DNA of 18,200 bases from Clostridia bacterium (GTDB taxonomy: Bacteria; Bacillota; Clostridia; Oscillospirales; Acutalibacteraceae): positions 1 to 18,200 of the forward strand of contig JAFOCH010000110.1 of the NCBI GenBank assembly GCA_017381395.1, given 5' to 3'. Of the stretch, positions 14,919 to 18,200 are shown piece by piece (the first letter of the stretch is position 1; the number at the start of each line of letters is the position of its first letter). Position numbers and translations under genes: made by a program. The notes under the pieces were generated by a model, which worked only from the letters and a program-made list of their open reading frames with translations, ran no database searches and had not been told where the DNA came from.

Positions 14919-14942
14919 TAAGGTTAGCCATCGCTAACCTTA
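14919..14942. promoter_or_regulatory. Palindrome 3 of the feo operon (between feoA and feoB)
   Basis: TAAGGTTAGC-CATC-GCTAACCTTA is a perfect 10-bp inverted repeat with a 4-base spacer, the strongest of the three copies. The half AGGTTAG equals a DtxR-type half site, but the two halves are 6 bases apart rather than 1. It lies 45-68 bases before feoB. No T run follows it, so it is not a normal terminator. Confidence 0.7.
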
Positions 14943-14986
14943 CTGTGTGATAATTTTAAAGTGATATACAAAGGAGTTATAAAAAA

Positions 14987-16993
14987 ATGCGTATTGCTTT
15001 AATCGGCAACCCCAACTCAGGAAAAACAACCATGTATAATGCCCTCACCGGCGAAAGCGAAAAGGTTGGCAACTGGGCAGGAGTTACGGTAGATAAAAAG
15101 GAGCATCCGATAAAAAAGCAGTTTTCAAACGGAGAACGGCTAATTGCGGTTGACCTTCCCGGCGCATACTCGATATCGCCATTCACAAGCGAAGAAAGCA
15201 TTGCAAGTTCGTACATAAAAGAGGAAAATCCCGATGTAATTATAAACATCGTTGATGCGACCAACCTCGGTCGAAGCCTGTTCTTCACTACTCAGATTTT
15301 AGAGCTTGGTATCCCCGTTGTTATCGCCCTCAACAAAAGCGATATTAACGAAAAAAACAGAACAATAATCGACACAGCCGCCCTGTCAGCAAAGCTCGGT
15401 TGCCCCGTCGTAAACACCACTTCGACCTCGACAAAGGGTCTAAAATCACTTATTTCCGCCACCATTCAGCAGGTTAAAAAACGCCAATGGACGCCCTATA
15501 TCGAGGGTGAAATTGATCTTTCAGATAAAGCGGCGGTGCAAAAAGCCGACCGCAAACGATTTAAATTCGTAAACAAAATCGTTGACGAGATCGAAACACG
15601 AAAGGTACGCTCCAATCAGCGCAATTTTGGCGATAAAATTGACAAGGTGCTGACGAACAAATGGCTCGGCATCCCGATTTTTGCCGTTATTATGTGGGCG
15701 GTTTTCTGGATTTCGCAGGTGGGAATAGGCCCCTTTATAGCCAACGGAATCGAGCTGTCAAACGGCACGGCTATACCCGGACTGGTCACCCTCATCGAAT
15801 GGGTTGGCGAGTGGGTTGGCGGATTTATGATAGGTTCGCCCGCAATACTTAAAACGGTCGTTTTGGACGGAATTATCGGCGGTGTAGGCGCGATTGTTGG
15901 CTTTTTGCCGCTGGTAATGATTATGTACTTTCTCCTCGCGATGCTGGAGGACTGCGGATATATGTCGCGAGTCGCCGTTATCCTCGACCCGATATTTAAA
16001 AAGGTCGGTCTGTCGGGAAAGTCGGTTATACCCTTTGTAATCGGTACGGGTTGCGCCATCCCCGGAGTAATGGCCTGCCGCACCATTCGTGACGAACGCG
16101 AAAGAAGGGCAACCGCCATGCTTGCTCCCTTTATCCCCTGCGGAGCAAAAATTCCCGTAATCGCCCTTTTTGCCGGAGTATTCTTTCCCGAATCGGCGTG
16201 GGTTTCGCCGTCAATGTACTTTTTGGCGATTATCATTATCTTTTTCGGCGCACTGCTTATCAAATGGATGTCGGGCTATAAGTATAAAAAATCCTTCTTT
16301 ATTATCGAAATGCCCGACTACAAGCTACCGTCGATGAAATTCGCCTTTAACCAAATGCTTGCTCGTGGAAAATCCTACGTTATAAAGGCAGGTACCGTAA
16401 TCCTCCTTTGCAACTCGGTGGTTACCATTATGGCTAATTTCAGCTGGACACTGTCCCCCGCGCCGCAAAGCGAGTCAATTCTGCACGACCTTGCTTCACC
16501 CTTTGCAATTCTCCTCATTCCGCTCGGCTTTGGCATGTGGCAAATGGCCGCCGCGGCAATAACCGGCTTTATCGCAAAGGAGGAGGTCGTAGGTACACTT
16601 GCCGCCGTTTTTGCAATAAGCGAAAATGTTATCGGTGGCGACTTTGAGCTGATGAGTCAGGGCGGTGGCGAAGAAATGTTTGGCATTTCGGCCGTGGCAG
16701 GACTTTCGTATCTGATGTTTAATCTGTTTAGTCCCCCCTGCTTTGCCGCTATCGGTGCCATGCACGCCGAAATCAATAGTAAAAAGTGGTTCTTTGCAGG
16801 AATCGGACTTCAACTTGCGACGGCATACGTGCTATGCTTTATCGTATATCAAGGCGGCACTTTGATCACAAGTGGTGAGCTTGGAAGCGGCTTTTTCGCA
16901 GGGCTTATCGCCGTTATCGCAATCGTTTTAATTACCGTTATCCTTTCCCTTCGCTCAAACGCAAAGGCAAAACGCGAATACGCTAAAAAATAA
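14987..16993 (+). CDS. feoB: FeoB, ferrous iron transport GTPase-permease
   Basis: 668-aa inner-membrane Fe(II) transporter with an N-terminal G-protein domain. G1 is GNPNSGKT (7-14), G2 is Thr34 in AGVTVD, G3 is DLPG (56-59), and G4 is NKSD (116-119). G5 is in the NTTSTSTKGL area. A helical GDI-like linker (about 160-215) leads to the membrane part from about residue 224. The two Gate repeats are visible through their conserved Cys motifs GTGCAIPGVMAC and SPPCFAAIGA, together with PFIPCGAKIPV. GQxxE-like helices are replaced by IAKEEVVGTLA. All key GTPase residues are kept and the length is slightly short of the typical 700-770. AAGGAG 10 bases before the ATG sets the start. It is preceded by feoA and followed 39 bases later by a Cys-rich membrane peptide. 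Confidence 0.96.
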   Translation: MRIALIGNPNSGKTTMYNALTGESEKVGNWAGVTVDKKEHPIKKQFSNGERLIAVDLPGAYSISPFTSEESIASSYIKEENPDVIINIVDATNLGRSLFFTTQILELGIPVVIALNKSDINEKNRTIIDTAALSAKLGCPVVNTTSTSTKGLKSLISATIQQVKKRQWTPYIEGEIDLSDKAAVQKADRKRFKFVNKIVDEIETRKVRSNQRNFGDKIDKVLTNKWLGIPIFAVIMWAVFWISQVGIGPFIANGIELSNGTAIPGLVTLIEWVGEWVGGFMIGSPAILKTVVLDGIIGGVGAIVGFLPLVMIMYFLLAMLEDCGYMSRVAVILDPIFKKVGLSGKSVIPFVIGTGCAIPGVMACRTIRDERERRATAMLAPFIPCGAKIPVIALFAGVFFPESAWVSPSMYFLAIIIIFFGALLIKWMSGYKYKKSFFIIEMPDYKLPSMKFAFNQMLARGKSYVIKAGTVILLCNSVVTIMANFSWTLSPAPQSESILHDLASPFAILLIPLGFGMWQMAAAAITGFIAKEEVVGTLAAVFAISENVIGGDFELMSQGGGEEMFGISAVAGLSYLMFNLFSPPCFAAIGAMHAEINSKKWFFAGIGLQLATAYVLCFIVYQGGTLITSGELGSGFFAGLIAVIAIVLITVILSLRSNAKAKREYAKK

Positions 16994-17032
16994 GTTACCT
17001 AGCACAAATTCATTCACAAGGAGCTGATAAAA

Positions 17033-17200
17033 ATGGGACCGACCGATATAGTAATTTCGATAATTCTTTTGCTCGTGCTGGGTGGGGCAACCGCCTACGT
17101 TATTCGGGCTAAAAAAAGCGGTGCCAAATGCATCGGCTGTCCGTACGCAAAGCAGTGCGGTGGTAAATGCGGCTGTTCCTTGAACGAAAAGGACGAATAA
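17033..17200 (+). CDS. FeoB-associated Cys-rich membrane protein
   Basis: A 55-aa gene that I translated directly. Residues 4-24 form one membrane helix (TDIVISIILLLVLGGATAYV), followed by a basic stretch (RAKKSG). The Cys-rich tail reads C33-x2-C36-x5-C42-x3-C46-x-C48. This matches the FeoB-associated Cys-rich membrane protein family, found after feoB in many Clostridia and thought to assist iron delivery or to take the place of FeoC. AAGGAG 8 bases before the ATG (17020-17024) and the operon position, 39 bases after feoB and directly before a strong terminator, support that it is translated. The Cys cluster may bind iron; this is inference. Confidence 0.9.
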   Translation: MGPTDIVISIILLLVLGGATAYVIRAKKSGAKCIGCPYAKQCGGKCGCSLNEKDE

Positions 17201-17205
17201 AGTAA

Positions 17206-17250
17206 AACGTCTTGAAGGAGATTTCCTTTAAGGCGTTGTTTTTGTTATTT
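17206..17250 (+). terminator. Terminator of the feo operon
   Basis: AACGTCTTGAAGGA pairs with TCCTTTAAGGCGTT over 14 bp around a GATT loop, then GTTTTTGTTATTTT. Two pairs are wobbles only in plus-strand RNA, so it ends the feo transcript. It abuts the 3' end of the convergent glgB. Confidence 0.9.
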
Positions 17251-18200
17251 TAATCCACTTTTTTCAGTACGATTGCGGTGCGGTTGGGGATATAGCACTT
17301 GAATCCTACCCTATTGTCAGGCATTATTTTGGCTTCGTATTCGACAGAAGTGTCAACCCGTGAATATCCGCCAAATTTACCGTCATCCGACGAGAGAATA
17401 ACCTTGTACCTGCCCTCTTTTCCCACCGGGACAAAGTATCCGTCAAAGGAGGTTGTCGGGTGGAAATTAAAGATAAAGACGGTATCTCCTTTGGTATACA
17501 TCAGCATCTTATCATCCTGATGCAACCATCTGTTTTCGGCGGTAAGCGAGAGAATGTCCTCCTCCTTTAACAGCTGTATCATTGCCTTGTCAAAGTCGTT
17601 GAGTTCGCTATACCTGAGGTCGGGATGGTCAACCAAGCTCCACTGACGGCGGCAATAATGGTAGCTCCAACCGTTGCCTTCGCGCGGAAAGTCAATCCAC
17701 TCGGGGTGACCGAATTCGTTGCCCATAAAGTTGAGATAACCCTTTCCCGCCAATGACGCGGTGACGAGTCGTATCATCTTATGCAGGGCGATTCCTCGGT
17801 CAATCACCATGTTGCCGCCAAATTTTCTCATTCCGGTGTACATTTCGGCGTCGCAGAGGCGGAACATTATGGTCTTGTCCCCGACAAGCGCTTGGTCGTG
17901 TGATTCGCAGTAGCCGATATTCTTTTCCTGCGGACGACAGGAGGTAAGCTCGTACCATAATTTACCGATGTCCCAGTATTCGTCGGGACATTCCTTGATG
18001 GTCTTTATCCATAAATCAGGCACACCCATCGACAGTCGGTAGTCAAAGCCGATGCCGCCATCCTTTATCGGCAGGCACATTCCCGGCATACCCGACATAT
18101 CCTCGGCGACTGTAATTGCGTTGGGATTGAGTTCGTGGATAAGCTCGTTTGCGAGCTGCAAATATGTGACCGCGTCGGTGTCGGTATTCATCGAAAAATA
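17250..18200 (-). CDS. glgB: 1,4-alpha-glucan branching enzyme, C-terminal part, eukaryotic-like GH13_8 type
   Basis: The last 316 codons of a branching enzyme; the frame is open to the window edge (the edge codons read Y-F-S before MNTDTDAVTYLQLANELI), so the N-terminal half is outside. It makes alpha-1,6 branches in glycogen. Visible motifs: TVAEDMSGMPG with the general acid Glu, GIGFDYRLSMGVPDLWI, ESHDQALVGDKT with the HD of region IV, and GYLNFMGNEFGHPEWIDFPREGN. The tail from about 210 on is the C-terminal beta domain (VFIFNFHPTTSFDGYFVP). The ESHDQALVGDK and NEFGHPEW-DFPR-GN blocks are those of eukaryotic starch and glycogen branching enzymes (GH13_8), not of the E. coli-type GH13_9. 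The nucleophile region lies beyond the window. glgB is separated from glgCDA by the feo operon and two other genes. Confidence 0.93.
   Translation of the reverse strand, partial: YFSMNTDTDAVTYLQLANELIHELNPNAITVAEDMSGMPGMCLPIKDGGIGFDYRLSMGVPDLWIKTIKECPDEYWDIGKLWYELTSCRPQEKNIGYCESHDQALVGDKTIMFRLCDAEMYTGMRKFGGNMVIDRGIALHKMIRLVTASLAGKGYLNFMGNEFGHPEWIDFPREGNGWSYHYCRRQWSLVDHPDLRYSELNDFDKAMIQLLKEEDILSLTAENRWLHQDDKMLMYTKGDTVFIFNFHPTTSFDGYFVPVGKEGRYKVILSSDDGKFGGYSRVDTSVEYEAKIMPDNRVGFKCYIPNRTAIVLKKVD

Noticed and set aside
14919..14942. Palindrome between feoA and feoB as a Rho-independent terminator
   Set aside because: The stem is good but no T run follows on either side, and similar palindromes occur near the promoter and in the leader, which fits a regulator site better.
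15616..16263. A 215-codon open frame on the minus strand inside feoB
   Set aside because: It is fully antisense to FeoB, whose motifs are intact, and its translation is Ser/Ile/Pro-rich without any recognisable domain; it is a by-product of feoB codon use.

Overview
The window looks like chromosomal DNA from an anaerobic Clostridia bacterium, probably Ruminococcaceae/Oscillospiraceae-like. This is an inference from three things: the GlgC plus GlgD pair typical of Firmicutes, strong AGGAGG-type ribosome binding sites with consensus sigma-A promoters, and Feo iron transport with a short Cys-rich FeoB partner. I see no rRNA, tRNA, phage, transposon or CRISPR array. It reads as an ordinary housekeeping and metabolic region with a few accessory genes.

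Layout. 1-49: first codons of a minus-strand gene cut by the window edge. 184-2333: two tandem minus-strand SGNH/GDSL hydrolase paralogs, one an exported lipoprotein and one without a signal peptide. Each has its own promoter and a near-identical terminator. 2568-2921: a small DUF1622-like membrane protein (+). 2979-3455: a flavin-binding PNPOx/Nim-like protein (-). 3690-5513: a stand-alone YcaO protein with a C-terminal helical repeat and a Cys cluster (+), closed by a bidirectional terminator. 5583-7172: a GH13 alpha-glucosidase (-). 7283-7825: a two-TM, Gly-rich, zinc-ribbon protein (-).

7972-11744: the glycogen operon glgC-glgD-glgA (-). GlgC and GlgD form ADP-glucose pyrophosphorylase and GlgA polymerises ADP-glucose. 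The branching enzyme glgB lies apart at 17250-18200, cut by the window end, and is of the eukaryotic-like GH13_8 type. Together with the GH13 alpha-glucosidase and an ApgM-type phosphoglycerate mutase (12139-13338), this part of the window is about storage and use of alpha-glucan and lower glycolysis.

14519-17250: a ferrous iron uptake operon on the plus strand, feoA-feoB plus a 55-codon FeoB-associated Cys-rich membrane peptide. It is driven by a perfect TTGACA-N17-TATAAT promoter. Three copies of a GTTAGC-N4-GCTAAC-like palindrome sit downstream of the promoter, in the leader and between feoA and feoB; they resemble DtxR-type half sites with a different spacing. This is the clearest regulatory signal in the window.

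I did not find an obviously new multi-gene system. The best leads are the orphan YcaO gene, the repeated palindromes of the feo operon, the tandem SGNH paralogs with an altered catalytic block, and the eukaryotic-type branching enzyme.
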